Positions 1 to 10,873 of a DNA stretch of 64,000 nt are shown here, piece by piece. The notes under the pieces are model-generated. The model was not told the origin of the DNA. It was given only the letters and a program-made list of their open reading frames with translations, and did not search any database. This DNA is from Ceratodon purpureus. Taxonomy: Eukaryota; Streptophyta; Bryopsida; Pseudoditrichales; Ditrichaceae. Both the position numbers and the translations under genes were made by a program. The DNA lies in assembly GCA_014871385.1 (NCBI GenBank), contig CM026422.1:21941014-22005013 (forward strand). Direction: 5' to 3'. Numbering within the stretch: position 1 is the stretch's first letter; each line of letters opens with the position of its first letter.

Positions 1-118
1 ATAGGAAGTTGAGGCCACTCACAATTGATCTTCTTTGATTCTAAGTCAAAGGTCACAGTTTTCCTTTACAGTACATTGTGTTATCACAATATTTCTACTA
101 TCTTTCTCACGATCAATA

Positions 119-1195
119 ATTTATGTACTTGTATATCTTTTGTACTCATACCAACCTTATTGACAGTCATCAAGACATGCACGTGAAACTTGATAATTTG
201 TATCCAAATAGTGAACTCTTTTTATTCATTGATGTAAGTGTACCAATAAATATGAAGGACCAACTACAAATCCGAGGGCCAATGAATAACTAAGAGTAGT
301 TTGACTTCAAATTGTATCATATAAATTCATATTAGTTTAGACCATATAATAACTATAAAATATTAGAAATTAGTAGTCCAATTTAGTCATTTATTTGTTA
401 CCTGCACGAATTTTTTTATCCAATATATCACTTACAACCTCACTTTCAATGTTGGTTCATTTATGTTTGTAACTATTCAATGCCATGGAATATCATCTAT
501 TCCATTGCCACACATATTTCAATGGACTCCTCTTAGGTCAGCCATCTACTTTGTAACACAATTAAGATGAGAAGTCCAAACCCACACATTCAAAGATACA
601 ATTCTTTAATAAAAAATATCTTACTATTGCTTGATTCACTACAACATAATGATGTAGTTTCTACAGCTTTCCAGGATGGCACTAGCTGTCATGGAACATT
701 TATCTGTCTTTTGGACATTGATGCAACGTATTTGACAAAAGAACATGTACTTGAGGGTGGCCTTTCCCAAGGGGGTGAAGGTCTTCATTCTTTCTTGAGG
801 TACCAAATACATGTACTTGAATAAAAGTTGTACTCACACCATTTGTATTGACAATCATCAAGACTTGTACTTGAAACTTCCTTTGTATTCAAATAATGAA
901 CTTTGTCTACTCAATAAGGTAGCATCAATCTTTGTCCGTGTTTTATTGACATTGATACAAGCTCCTTCATAAATGGACACGTACGTGAAGGTGGCCACTA
1001 AAAATAAACATGCATTATTTCTTCTTTCTTGAGATAAAGAATATATGTTCTTCTATTGCTTTTGTAACTCAAACCATCCACGTAGACAGCCATCAAGACC
1101 TTCTCATAAAACTTGCTGTCTATTGAAATATTGAACTCTATCTAATAAACAAGATAGCGATACCAAAAATTGTGAAGGACCAACTAGTCAAGTCA
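119..1195. repeat. Degenerate ~235-bp tandem repeat, decayed
   Basis: Related blocks recur. One block with 'acattgatRcaa' and 'gaaggtggcc'-like stretches starts near 711 and again near 946. A shared 'catcaagac' core lies near 169, 857 and 1092. The last two units are offset by about 235 bp, and the first is a partial outlier. Similarity is visible but imperfect, so this is an old repeat or transposon remnant. I see no gene in 1-3000; the short ORFs here have no recognisable features. Confidence 0.5.
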
Positions 1196-3011
1196 AGCAG
1201 ACTACCAATATATAAAAGTAACCTCATTTTACAGAGTGGCGACTTGGAAGTGGCTCAATTCCATAGGCTCTATGGTGTTTTCTTCACTTGCACATGGTTT
1301 CAATATCCTTCCACCAAAAGCTACTAGGACTCTTGCTTATAGACCATTGAAAATGCACAAAAGATTCAATACAACATCATCAATTATGGAATTATTTTTG
1401 GTCCATAATTTCTATGATTGCCCATCATTTTTATATTTGATTACACTGAATGTGTTATTTTATGAGCATGATGGTTCCAAAAGTGACGGCGCTTTGTGCT
1501 ACTACCTTTGATATGGTGTGCTATAAGTGATAAGTTGTTAGTAAGAAGTACTTTTAATAAATCTGATGGAGTAAGTGTCTAAATTGTAAAGTTCACATGT
1601 AATTGTAGCAAAAATCATACTTGAAAGAATTGCATGAGATGTCACACACCTTTTACCGTGGGCATGCAACATTTTTCCTTAAAAACATAATTCAAAATAT
1701 GGATAACCAAATCTTTAAGAATTTGTTCTTGTAAAACTATATTTTTTCAAATGATATCAAGGGATTCCAAGTTAGTGTAGAAATGAATGCACATGTTTCA
1801 CTTCTTTTTTGGCTACCATAGTTTGTAAAGAAAATGTCACAAGTATGTTTTTGTGAGCCTAGATGATGTTTATTTGAGTGAGAGGACAATGGTTATGGGC
1901 CAAAATTTGGCGCCTATGTCACATCATTGTAATATTTACTCGACATTGTATCATATTGTCATAATTATTCTCATACATGTATATGTCATGCATAATTATG
2001 ACATGTCATTATTATTCTCATACATGTATGAAGTAGACATGCATGTACATTTGACTATCATGTGAAAAGAGAGAGAAAAGAGATGGAAAATGACTCTCAA
2101 AATTAAGGTTTCAAATGATGAGAGACTACTCTCCTTTATTATAGGTCGACACACGCGTTAAGAATACAAAGATGTTAGAAGGCAGTCTAAAAGGTTAAAA
2201 AATATTTGTTCCAAGTTCAAAAACTAGAAGTGATATCTTAATGATTGCTAGTACCACTAGTAGCAACCTTGATGCTTTTAATTCCTATTTTGAGCCACTA
2301 TCAAAACTGAGGAGTCACGTGCAACACAACAAACAAAATAAAGAGGTCATTTCCACATTTTAGTGCGCTTTCCACGTTCAGCACAACTTCAGAATCAAGA
2401 GCGATGGGTTTGCTACCAGTGAGTATATACACAGGATGAACCTTCTAAAAACAGATTGTCACTCCAAATTGCCGAGACTATGTTGGGGAGGTGTTGCAGT
2501 TCTGCCCGCTCTGTTGCTGTCGAGGATTGTGTGCCCGGCCAAGAAGAGGCAGCCATTTGGGTGAAGACGAGAATTCCATGGCGCCCTCACATGTTGTCTA
2601 AGTTCTGGGCTCTTTGGTGAACTAATTGCGCTGCGAAATGAAAACGGGCCATGTATGCTGTCGATCTTGTCTGTTCAAGCAACCCACAGCAACCTCGTAA
2701 CACCAAATTACTTCAGAAACAATTTGAATTGCATCACAACTTACAACACTTGCAACAAGAAACAAACAGGAAAGCCAAGAATGAAACACTCAGAACCAGA
2801 TGATTCCGCCTGTGCACATCTAACATCCTCCAAGCACCAACAATGAAATGAAATCCGGAGACAGGTTGTGGCTAGAATCACCAAACCTCTTGCATAGCAC
2901 ATCAAGTACCTCTTGTTCCTATTGAGTGAATCCCATACTATGCTTTGGTGCAAGTCGTTGATGGTCTCTTCCAAATTTGTAATGCTAATAGGATGAGACC
3001 ATAAACGACTT

Positions 3012-3680
3012 GCAACAAAGCATGAATAGGAAAGATTGTTGTGAGCATGACTGGGTTTCAATCCATCAATGAAGGTGTATTTAGAAGCTCTCACAAAGAA
3101 TGGTGTATGATCTAGAGGGGTGAAGAAGGGAAGAGGGGAAGAAGATGGGGATTGCTCTGCAATGGGCGTCTCTTATACTATCAGAACAACCTTTTGTTAT
3201 TTTTTATTTTGTTTTATTTTTGGGTGATATTAGGCAAAGGGTGAATGGTAAGTAGAATGTCAATTTGAGGGTGGTTGAGCCGTGCACTTTTAGGTAGGGC
3301 ATGTATTGTCAGTATAAATAATTGGTGGTACTATGTAGTCTATATTTCCCGTTTCAGACGGCAGTCTATGGTTTGATTTCAAAGTATAAAAGTGAATTGA
3401 AGTGTTGCAGGATCCTTTTAGTCTAATAATGTGATTGCCAGTAGTGCATGTCTAAAGTGTATACTATACATTTGACAATTATAGAATGTCAGCTTGAGAA
3501 TTATTGATTGTAATTGTTGTGAAGTTTTAATTGCCACATTTAGAGGTTTTGAATTTCTACATGAAAATAATAGACTATCAAACAATGAATAGTAGATTTT
3601 TACTACAAAGTGGTAGTACTCCAATTAAAAACCAAATTTCAAAGTGCTAATCTTGATACTGATTATAATATCAATTTATA
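3012..3680. repeat. Direct repeat copy A (empty-site copy)
   Basis: This copy matches 4389-5320 at roughly 85-90% by eye over several hundred bases. Shared landmarks include 'gcaacaaagcatgaatagg' at the start, 'gtgttgcaggatcctttta' in the middle and 'caatgaatagtagatttt' near the end. It lacks the 261-bp insertion seen in copy B, and the TA at 3462-3463 corresponds to the insertion target. No coding function is apparent. Confidence 0.8.
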
Positions 3681-4388
3681 AGGAATTGATTTTGAATCAG
3701 AACTTAAAAACGAAAACAAAAATATGTAGTAATAGATTAGATATGCTTTGAAGAAAGATAACATAAGCATTAATGAAAGTAGACATTAGAATCATTTTGA
3801 ATGAAGTCAAGATCTTCCCTACAATTCTTTAGACTTCTTAAGGCAGTGTAGCATATTTATGCACTCTAAACCTCAAAGCCATGTTAAACGTCAGACCTCA
3901 TTATGTTGTGAATTAGTTGTATGTCATCAAAATTAATTAGAAATAGGTAGTTTATTGACCACCTTTTCTTTTGCCTTTTTAAATAATCTTTTAATATGAA
4001 TATTCCATTCCAATACATTGATGCATTTCTGCGATTTCTCAACGGATGATTATTCACCGCATTGGTCTTTACCAAAGTTGTTGAATGAATTTGACAAAAG
4101 AAGGTCATGCGCGGCCTATGTTAAATCCTTTTAGGTATTATTTTTTTATTATTTTTTGAAAAATCCTATACCATTCTACATGAAAGGATGTCAATTACTT
4201 AGAGTGGTTGAATAAATTAATAAATTCTTAAGAAAATTTGGATAGTAATATCTCATTTTTATTTTTAAAATGGTATGTAAATAATTACTTTTAGATGATG
4301 ATTTCTACTTCGTCAGATGAAGAAATATTACTCTATTTTGCATTATAATAACTTTTTTAATTTTCTTAAGATTAAAAAAAAATGACCC

Positions 4389-5320
4389 GCAACAAAGCAT
4401 GAATAGGAAAGATTGTTTTGAGCATGACTTGGTTTCAGTCTATCAATGAAGGTGTATTTAGAAGCTTTCACAAAGAATGGTGTATGATCTAGAGGGGTGA
4501 AGAAGGGAAGAGGGAAAGAAGATGGGGATTGCTTTGCAATGGGCGTCACTTATAGTGAAGGAACTACCTTTTTTATTTTTAATTTATTTTTTTAAATATT
4601 TGGTGACATTAGGCAGAGGGTGAATGATAAGTAGAATGTCAATTCAAGGGTGGTTGAGCTGTGCACTTTTAGGTAGGGCATGTAATGTAGTCATAAATAA
4701 TTGTTGTACTATGTACTCTAAATTATATCCGGTTTCAGACTATAGTGACCTATGGTTTGATATAAAAGTATAAAAGTGAATTGAAGTGTTGCAGGATCCT
4801 TTTAGTCTAATGATCTCATTGTCAATATTGTATGTTTGAATTATATACTCCTCCCTCTGAGAACTATATCGTGATTTGCTTGAAAATTTTGTCTCAAAAA
4901 AATACCTTGATTTACTAAAAAAGGTTGTCTGAGAATAATTTCGAGCTTCTCCAACAAGGAAGGATGACATTTTGTATCATGCAAATCTTATAAATGACAA
5001 GCTATCACCTAAAAGCGCGTTACTCCACACTGACAAAGTGTCTGGGCATTCTGGACCTTAAAACAACCAAATTAAGCAAATCATGATATTATTCTGAAAC
5101 GAATGGCGTACTATACATTTGACAATTATAGAATGTGAGCTATTGATTGTAATTGTTGTAAACTTTTTATTGCTACATTTAGAGGTTTTGAATTTCTACA
5201 TGAAAATAATAGAATATCAAACAATGAATAGTAGATTTTATCTACAAAGTGGCAATGCTCCAATTAAAAACCAAATTTCAAAGTGCTAATCTTCATACGG
5301 ATCATAATACCAATGAGGAA
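4389..5320. repeat. Direct repeat copy B (interrupted by a MITE)
   Basis: Second copy of the block at 3012-3680, about 1377 bp downstream in the same orientation. It is longer because of one TA-flanked insertion at 4848-5108. The flanks of the insertion rejoin exactly into the sequence seen in copy A. Both copies also carry an ORF fragment on the minus strand with a shared KASKYTFIDxLKPSHAxNN stretch. That fragment is short and probably not a gene. Confidence 0.8.
4848..5108. mobile_element. Stowaway-like Tc1/mariner MITE, TA target duplication
   Basis: The 261-bp insertion is flanked by TA at 4846-4847 and 5109-5110. The left end begins CTCCTCCCTCTGAGAACTAT. The right end, reverse-complemented, begins CGCCATTCGTTTCAGAATAA, and both arms run into the same GTGATTTGCTT / ATGATTTGCTT stretch about 35 bp in. 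The CTCC-type end, TA duplication, small size and absence of an ORF fit Stowaway MITEs. Copy A of the surrounding duplication preserves the unoccupied site, so this insertion postdates the duplication. Confidence 0.85.
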
Positions 5321-5430
5321 ATTGATTTTGAATTAAAACTTAAAAATGAAAACAAAAATATGTAGAAATAAAATAGATATGCTTTGAAGAAAAATAATAC
5401 AAGCATCAATGAAAGTAGGCATTAGAATCA

Positions 5431-6137
5431 TTTTGCACAAAGAACACTGGAACCGAGAGGCTTTGTCCTCAGTAATTATAGTTTATATCTAAAAAAATAT
5501 GAAATGAAATTCAACTTAAAATTAATATAATTTTTTATTAAAATGAATTTTATTCAATGATAACTAAGTCATTTCAATTAATGGTTAAAATTTGGTTCTT
5601 CAATTTCTCTATTTTTTCTATAGAAGGATCTAATACATAAATTTTGGTTCCTACAAAAAGAAGGGATTTTATTAAACCTTTCACATTAAAATTATTTCCA
5701 ATCAAGATTAAATCCCAATCTTGTTGTAAATAACACTCTATTAAGTAATTAAAATATTATATTCCTCTTTTACTAGAAATGTACTGAACTTCATCTTTAG
5801 TGAATATGAGTGTTAATGGATCACTTAAAACTTTAATGGAAAATATAATGATGGATCACTTTGACTTTGGTACCAATGACATTGAAAACAGTGAAAACTA
5901 AGGCATTGAATAGAAACGCTGCCCGCCCTCCAACACGGTCTTCATAGCTCTGTTAAGGTGCTTCCAAATCAGGGACTAGAATCACAGCTAGAACGTCGGT
6001 TTTCTATTCTACATGTAACGAGAATCCAACTGACAATGCAAATGCCTGCAAATTTGCAATCCTGGATATTGGAAAGAAAGGAAAGTATAGCGCTTCCATC
6101 AAAATCCAAAGTTCATGGATAAGTAATACCACCCCCC

Positions 6138-6138
<1 letters not shown>
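5431..6138. other. Intergenic, AT-rich, no gene seen
   Basis: AT-rich sequence without open frames of interest, splice-like exon structure or clear repeats. A short stretch at 5990-6120 is of more balanced composition but shows no recognisable coding signal on either strand. Confidence 0.5.

Positions 6139-6171
<33 letters not shown>
6139..6171. repeat. Poly(C) homopolymer (33 C)
   Basis: An uninterrupted run of 33 C follows ACCCCCCA. It is the only such run in the window. The apparent minus-strand ORF across it translates to polyglycine and is an artefact of the run. Confidence 0.95.
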
Positions 6172-6173
<2 letters not shown>

Positions 6174-6336
6174 ACCTAACTCCGGATATCAATTCCAGTG
6201 CCCTTCCACAAAGTGGCAGTTTCAATGAACCTGACATGAAACTCTGCTCCGAAGTTCTAATCCAATAAAGAAAGGAAGGCAATGCCTACACTCTAATCCC
6301 AAATATCACACATAAATATGCAGCTTGGTCCCTTAA

Positions 6337-7207
6337 CCCCTAAAGTTCTGAGGGTATTTTTTATCAAAACTGCCTCAAAACAGCCCCTCTTCAAAGCAAG
6401 GTGGATTTTGCAAACTTGGGGTCTTTTTTAGTACATCTAACCATAAGATCTTGTAGCTAACTTCTATGTCTAAATGTCCACCAAATCTCACACACTTATT
6501 CCTCACCCATTGTAAGATCGTAACGTTCAAAGTAGAAAAACAAGTTTTTTTTCCCTGCAAATAAAGGGGACAGCGGAGTTTTGAAGGCCAAAAAAACCAT
6601 TTTTTAAAGTAGATATGGAATGAATCTCTCCATATTATTGTTTCTAATTGAGTTATGTACATGTCCAAAAAATATCATATTCAAAAAAGTTGTGGAAGGT
6701 TTCCAAAAAAATCATGTTCCGCTAGGGGGTATGCTGAAATTCACATACAAAGGCCGTTTTTTGACAATAAAAATAGCAAATGAAAAATTCTTGGATTGAA
6801 AATCCGAACAGCGGAAACATGCTCTTCTGCCTTTTCTATAAATATAAATTTTTATTTTTGAAAAATATCAAAATCTCAATTTTTGGTGGAATTTCAAAGT
6901 TTCATCTTTGGGCAGATTCTGGCAGATTTGGGCAGTTTTGGGTAGTTTTGGGCAGTTTTGGGCAGAATTTGCTGCATTCACAGTGGCTTATGAAATTTCA
7001 GGAGCTGCCCAACAAGCAGCTTTTGAGAGTTAAATCTTCATAACTTTTGATCCCGATGTCGGAATTGAAAAATAAAAATATGCACACGGAGCTCTCGGAA
7101 CGGCACACCTCCATTTAAAATTTCAGAAAATCACGATTCAAATTGCAACGGTAGGTACATGCCCAAGTTTCAAAAAAGCCCATTCTAGGACTATTGTCCT
7201 TTAGGGG
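6337..7207. mobile_element. TTAA-flanked non-autonomous element, piggyBac-like
   Basis: Both ends carry TTAA (6333-6336 and 7208-7211). The inverted termini CCCCTAAAG (6337-6345) and CTTTAGGGG (7199-7207) are perfect complements, and with the TTAA they form a 14-bp inverted repeat. A TTAA target and CCC-starting ends are the signature of piggyBac elements. The 871-bp interior has no transposase-sized ORF, so the element would depend on a partner in trans. It contains repeated TTTTGGGCAG motifs near 6900-6970. A diverged relative lies at 33042. Chance ends are possible, but the second copy starts at the same TTAA boundary. Confidence 0.6.
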
Positions 7208-7824
7208 TTAAGAATACTCATCCTACGATACGACTTGCTCAAGTCTCCGAGAAAAATATAAAAGGGACGCAAAGGATACGTCAACTGTCCGTTCTCAATA
7301 CTTCTTGTTACAGCTGGTCCCTGACATATGATCGCCATTTTCCCCCTTCAATGCGTGAGCAGAACTTAAATCAAGTGCACAAACATAACAAGATCCTCTT
7401 AATTGATTCTAGAACTAAGACGGCATTTGTGCTACGGTGACAGTCTGTAAAGTTATCAGGGCTACAACTAGCAGTGTCTGAGTCGATTTTAGTGGAATTC
7501 TAGGCTTTGAGAGATTGCAGTGTATAACATACACTTCCCTTTTCAAAACAAGCCTATCCGTAACTGATGACTCTGGAATTGGGAGTACAGAAGAGAACCA
7601 CTCTGATGGAAATTAAATCCACACGAAACTTACGGATAAGAATAAAAGAAAAAAAATTCAAAATCATAAACAACTCAAAGACCTGCCTGATGTGTACAAC
7701 ATGTAACCTCCTTAAGTGGTCCCATCTCCTTGGACACTCCAGAACTTCCCACGGGGTCAAGAATGTGGAACAGAATTCTTTGATAAAAGAACAACATGCA
7801 TCCTTAATCGCCAGTGCGTACATA

Positions 7825-8197
7825 AGGTAGTGCTCCCAAAAACCGTCCCGTCCCAAAAACCGTCCCATAGGCTTGACATAGGCTGTTCCTGAAACTGTGC
7901 AAAATCATTCTAATTCTGTCTCTGGCTGCAGAAATTGAGTGCTTGTGATTGGTGCAGAAACGTCCGATTCTCAGAATCCAAGGGGTCATATTAACCATGA
8001 CTCTAGGGACGGTTAGTGGAGCACCTAGGGCTGAACATTCAAAAATTCATAGGAAATTGTAGACTTACTCACAAAATGATTTTTTTTTGGGATGGCTTTG
8101 CACTAGCTTTGCACTTCATCCAAAAATTATAAAAAAATTCCACCACTATTCCAAATGAGCAAACCTGAAATTCGGACGGTTTCTGGGACCACTACCT
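7825..8197. mobile_element. TIR MITE, AGGTA-ended, TA target
   Basis: The 373-bp element is flanked by TA (7823-7824, 8198-8199). The inverted termini match at about 22 of 24 positions; the left arm reads AGGTAGTG-C-TCCCAAAAACCGTCC, the right arm (complement) AGGTAGTG-G-TCCCAGAAACCGTCC. A second TCCCAAAAACCGTCCC motif lies just inside the left arm. There is no ORF of note. The superfamily is not certain; TA suggests Tc1/mariner, though a longer TWA-type target cannot be excluded. Confidence 0.75.
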
Positions 8198-8540
8198 TAC
8201 CTATTATTCACTACGAGGTAAGGAGTACAATGCCAAGAATCTGACACTTTGTTGATGCCGCTGCAGCAACATTCTCGCAGTCTTGAATGTTGAATCGTGG
8301 CAGTAGTCCGTCAAGCTTAGGCTGTCTTAATGCTGATAACCTAACTTGATTTGCACCAAACTGTCTATCCAATCTGCACAGAATTCTTGCTCGCAAGCCG
8401 CACTTACACACCTCCGCTTACCATCACAAAAATGATGGTGTGTGCACTCACAGCCCGCAACAGAGATGTTGTGTGATATTTATAGTTGTAGCCACAAACT
8501 AGACAATTGGAAATATAAATCACATGTCCTCCCTCACCTG

Positions 8541-9030
8541 GTGGAACTCTTGGATTCCGAATTGAGAGAGGAGTGGTCCCCATCTCGGAGCCCACATCCA
8601 TCATGCGCACTTGGTCGGTCAACTTGGCCACCCACAACTCTGATCTTCTGCATGCCATGCTGCGAAGTTGGATTTCATTCTCAACTTTGCCCAGCTCTGT
8701 CTGCAGCCCAAGCTGTTCCTGTTGTAGCTCCTGTGTGCGTGCACTTTCTTTGTTAAGTATGTAAACTCCAAACTCCAAGTCCTTGTCAATCATACGCAGT
8801 TCTTTTCTTCCTCAGCGCCAATCTCTGCTTCCATCACCCCGTCAATCTCCCCAGACCCCTCGCCCTTTCTAATAGCTTCAAAATGTGCGACTAGGCTGTT
8901 ACGCCGCCTCCTCATATTCGGGCAGCTAAGTTGCTCCTCCCGCAAGGATTTCTGCCGCTCCGCTAGGGCTCCGTCAATTCCCTTGCACTGCTGCTGCAGT
9001 TATTTCCTCCTGTGCTCCAGCACGGATCTG
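8541..9030 (-). pseudogene. Decayed coiled-coil gene fragment
   Basis: On the minus strand a splice-acceptor-like CTCTTGCAG (9031-9039) precedes about 490 bp of coding-like sequence. It ends at a donor-like CCACCAG/GTGAGG near 8540. Translation gives a charged, helical protein (LAERQKSLREEQL, then TQELQQEQLGLQTELGKVEN). The frame is broken by an in-frame stop near 9003 and by a frameshift near 8795. I do not recognise the parent gene. It lies directly between two MITEs, consistent with inactivation, but a chance open stretch is possible. Confidence 0.35.
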
Positions 9031-9044
9031 CAAGAGAAAGACTA

Positions 9045-9437
9045 AGGTATACACACCCATGAGGGTTAATGAACCCGTGACTGATAATTTGTAGGCTTCC
9101 CCATTGCAGAGCAATGGAAAACCAGTAACCGATAATTGATGAACAGTAGATTTAGGATGCATCCTCCAATAGAATGCCTCTGTGAGTGTTATGGACATGT
9201 TGTTGTTCACTACTCTTGTTGTTATCGGTCATTGGTACACCTATATGTCAGTTATGGATAAACCTAACTTTTGGACAAAAAAATTTATAGTAATTTGAAT
9301 TTTACTGAATTAATTTTGGAAAAATGCTCATTCTTCATGAACCTTATGATACTACGCACAAAAAATAACTCCTTATTGAAAACCCAAGCTCTACTATGCT
9401 GAAATGCTTAAGTTATCGGTCATAGGTGTGAATACCT
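9045..9437. mobile_element. TIR MITE, AGGTA-ended, TA target (second)
   Basis: The 393-bp element is flanked by TA (9043-9044, 9438-9439). The left arm is AGGTATACACACCCATGA; the right arm complement is AGGTATTCACACCTATGA, matching at 16 of 18 positions. ATCGGTCAT / ACCGATAA motifs recur inside. It shares AGGTA ends and the TA target with the element at 7825-8197, but the interior is different. Confidence 0.7.
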
Positions 9438-9439
9438 TA

Positions 9440-10536
9440 GGTTGGTTTTAGTGACTTGCAGGTACTCTTCTGCATGCACTGTTCATGGCGTTTGTTTTAG
9501 TGACCCAGTGACTGCACGCAACTGGGCACGCTACATCCTGCTTGACAATTATTGTGCACATCCTCAGTAATACCAGGGCAACAATTTGCGAACAACAGCA
9601 TGGTACCTCAATACATCATGTAGAACCTTATGATCACAACATCCGAACTACTTGTCATGGTCCCCACTGTCTATCAACCCCCCCACGGCATCTTGAATGT
9701 CCCATCAAATGAATCTAAACCAAATAGATCTTCACATGAGGTTTAAGGTGAAGCAGTGATTTACTTGAATAGCGGAATAAATGATTCCTAAGATTGACTA
9801 ACATCTCACATACACACGAACACCCTAAACCCCTTGAAGGAACCAACAAAGTAAATCAAACCTTAAATTATATACAAATCCACAGTTAATTTCTACACAT
9901 TATATACAAAGAATTGGTCGCTAAATCCCAGACTTTAGTAGCGTCAAGAAATTCTCTTGGAGAAACCTCCAAAGTGAAGATTTTAGTGTGACCTGAAGTG
10001 CACGTTGATTACAGTTGGCAGAGTATGTAGTTAAAAATTACCTGAGTCACAAATAAATGATCAGAAAACACCATGCCTATATGGAACAGTACCGTACCCT
10101 TCATGATGACATTGGTGATGGAAGTTTAGAGATTTCAGAGGCACGATCACATCTCCAACATGAACTAGACATACCTCTAGAAGGATTCCTCATCCGTTCT
10201 CTATTCCACCACATGTGGTGAATTTTGCTCAACCCCGGATTCTAAAATGACTTGGAAATGCCGAAGCAGAAACGAACGTCCACACTCTTCAGGTCGCAAA
10301 TCCAGCAAGACTCTGCCTTACTTTGGTACTAAAATAAAATAAAAATAAAAATAACCACCAAAGATCCTGCTTCATATCATCTCCAAAACCATTAGAATCA
10401 ATACTATCAGCTATTGACAGCATCACCGACTTAGTCCTCCTAATCCAGCACCGACCATACGACTTGAAATCTAAACCAAATTCACCTACCTAAAGCTTAC
10501 ATGACCGCACTGAACGAACCTTAGCCGAGCTCCATA
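9440..10536. other. Intergenic, no gene seen
   Basis: About 1.1 kb of mixed composition without convincing ORFs, splice structure or repeats. A short A-rich (AAAATA) tract sits near 10330. Confidence 0.45.
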
Positions 10537-10873
10537 CATTAGAGGAAATATGGGGTCTGCAACGGGCCTTATAAGACACCCGAAGGTAGGTGAACTGCTG
10601 CCCATGCATGCCTCTCTAAGAAATCTCATTGGTGGATATCCTGCCCGTTGACAACAAAATTCGCCCCGCTGACAACAGAATCTGCTACTGTCCAATGGGG
10701 TGACAACAGTGTCACACGCCTTCGCTGCAAGCGATTGGCTGGACCCCCCAAACGCCGATTTGGCGATCTGCTAGCACCATTGGTGCCAGCAGGGAAAGTG
10801 CACGGGCATAGCCAAATTTTGAGGCACGAGTTTCAAGCAAAGGCCCGTTGCAGACCCAATATTTCCCCTAATG
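10537..10873. mobile_element. TIR element with 34-bp inverted ends
   Basis: A left arm CATTAGAGGAAATATGGGG followed by TCTGCAACGGGCCTT (10537-10570) pairs with the right arm (10840-10873) at about 32 of 34 positions. The interior of about 270 bp is GC-richer than its surroundings, and GACAACA recurs several times near 10650-10710. No clear target-site duplication was found, so the superfamily is undetermined. The overlapping short ORFs are not supported as genes. Confidence 0.65.

Noticed and set aside
6004..6282. Minus-strand ORF with a glycine run
   Set aside because: It only reads through the poly(C) homopolymer.
7554..7868. 104-codon minus-strand ORF
   Set aside because: Its start lies inside the MITE terminus and the rest has no recognisable features.
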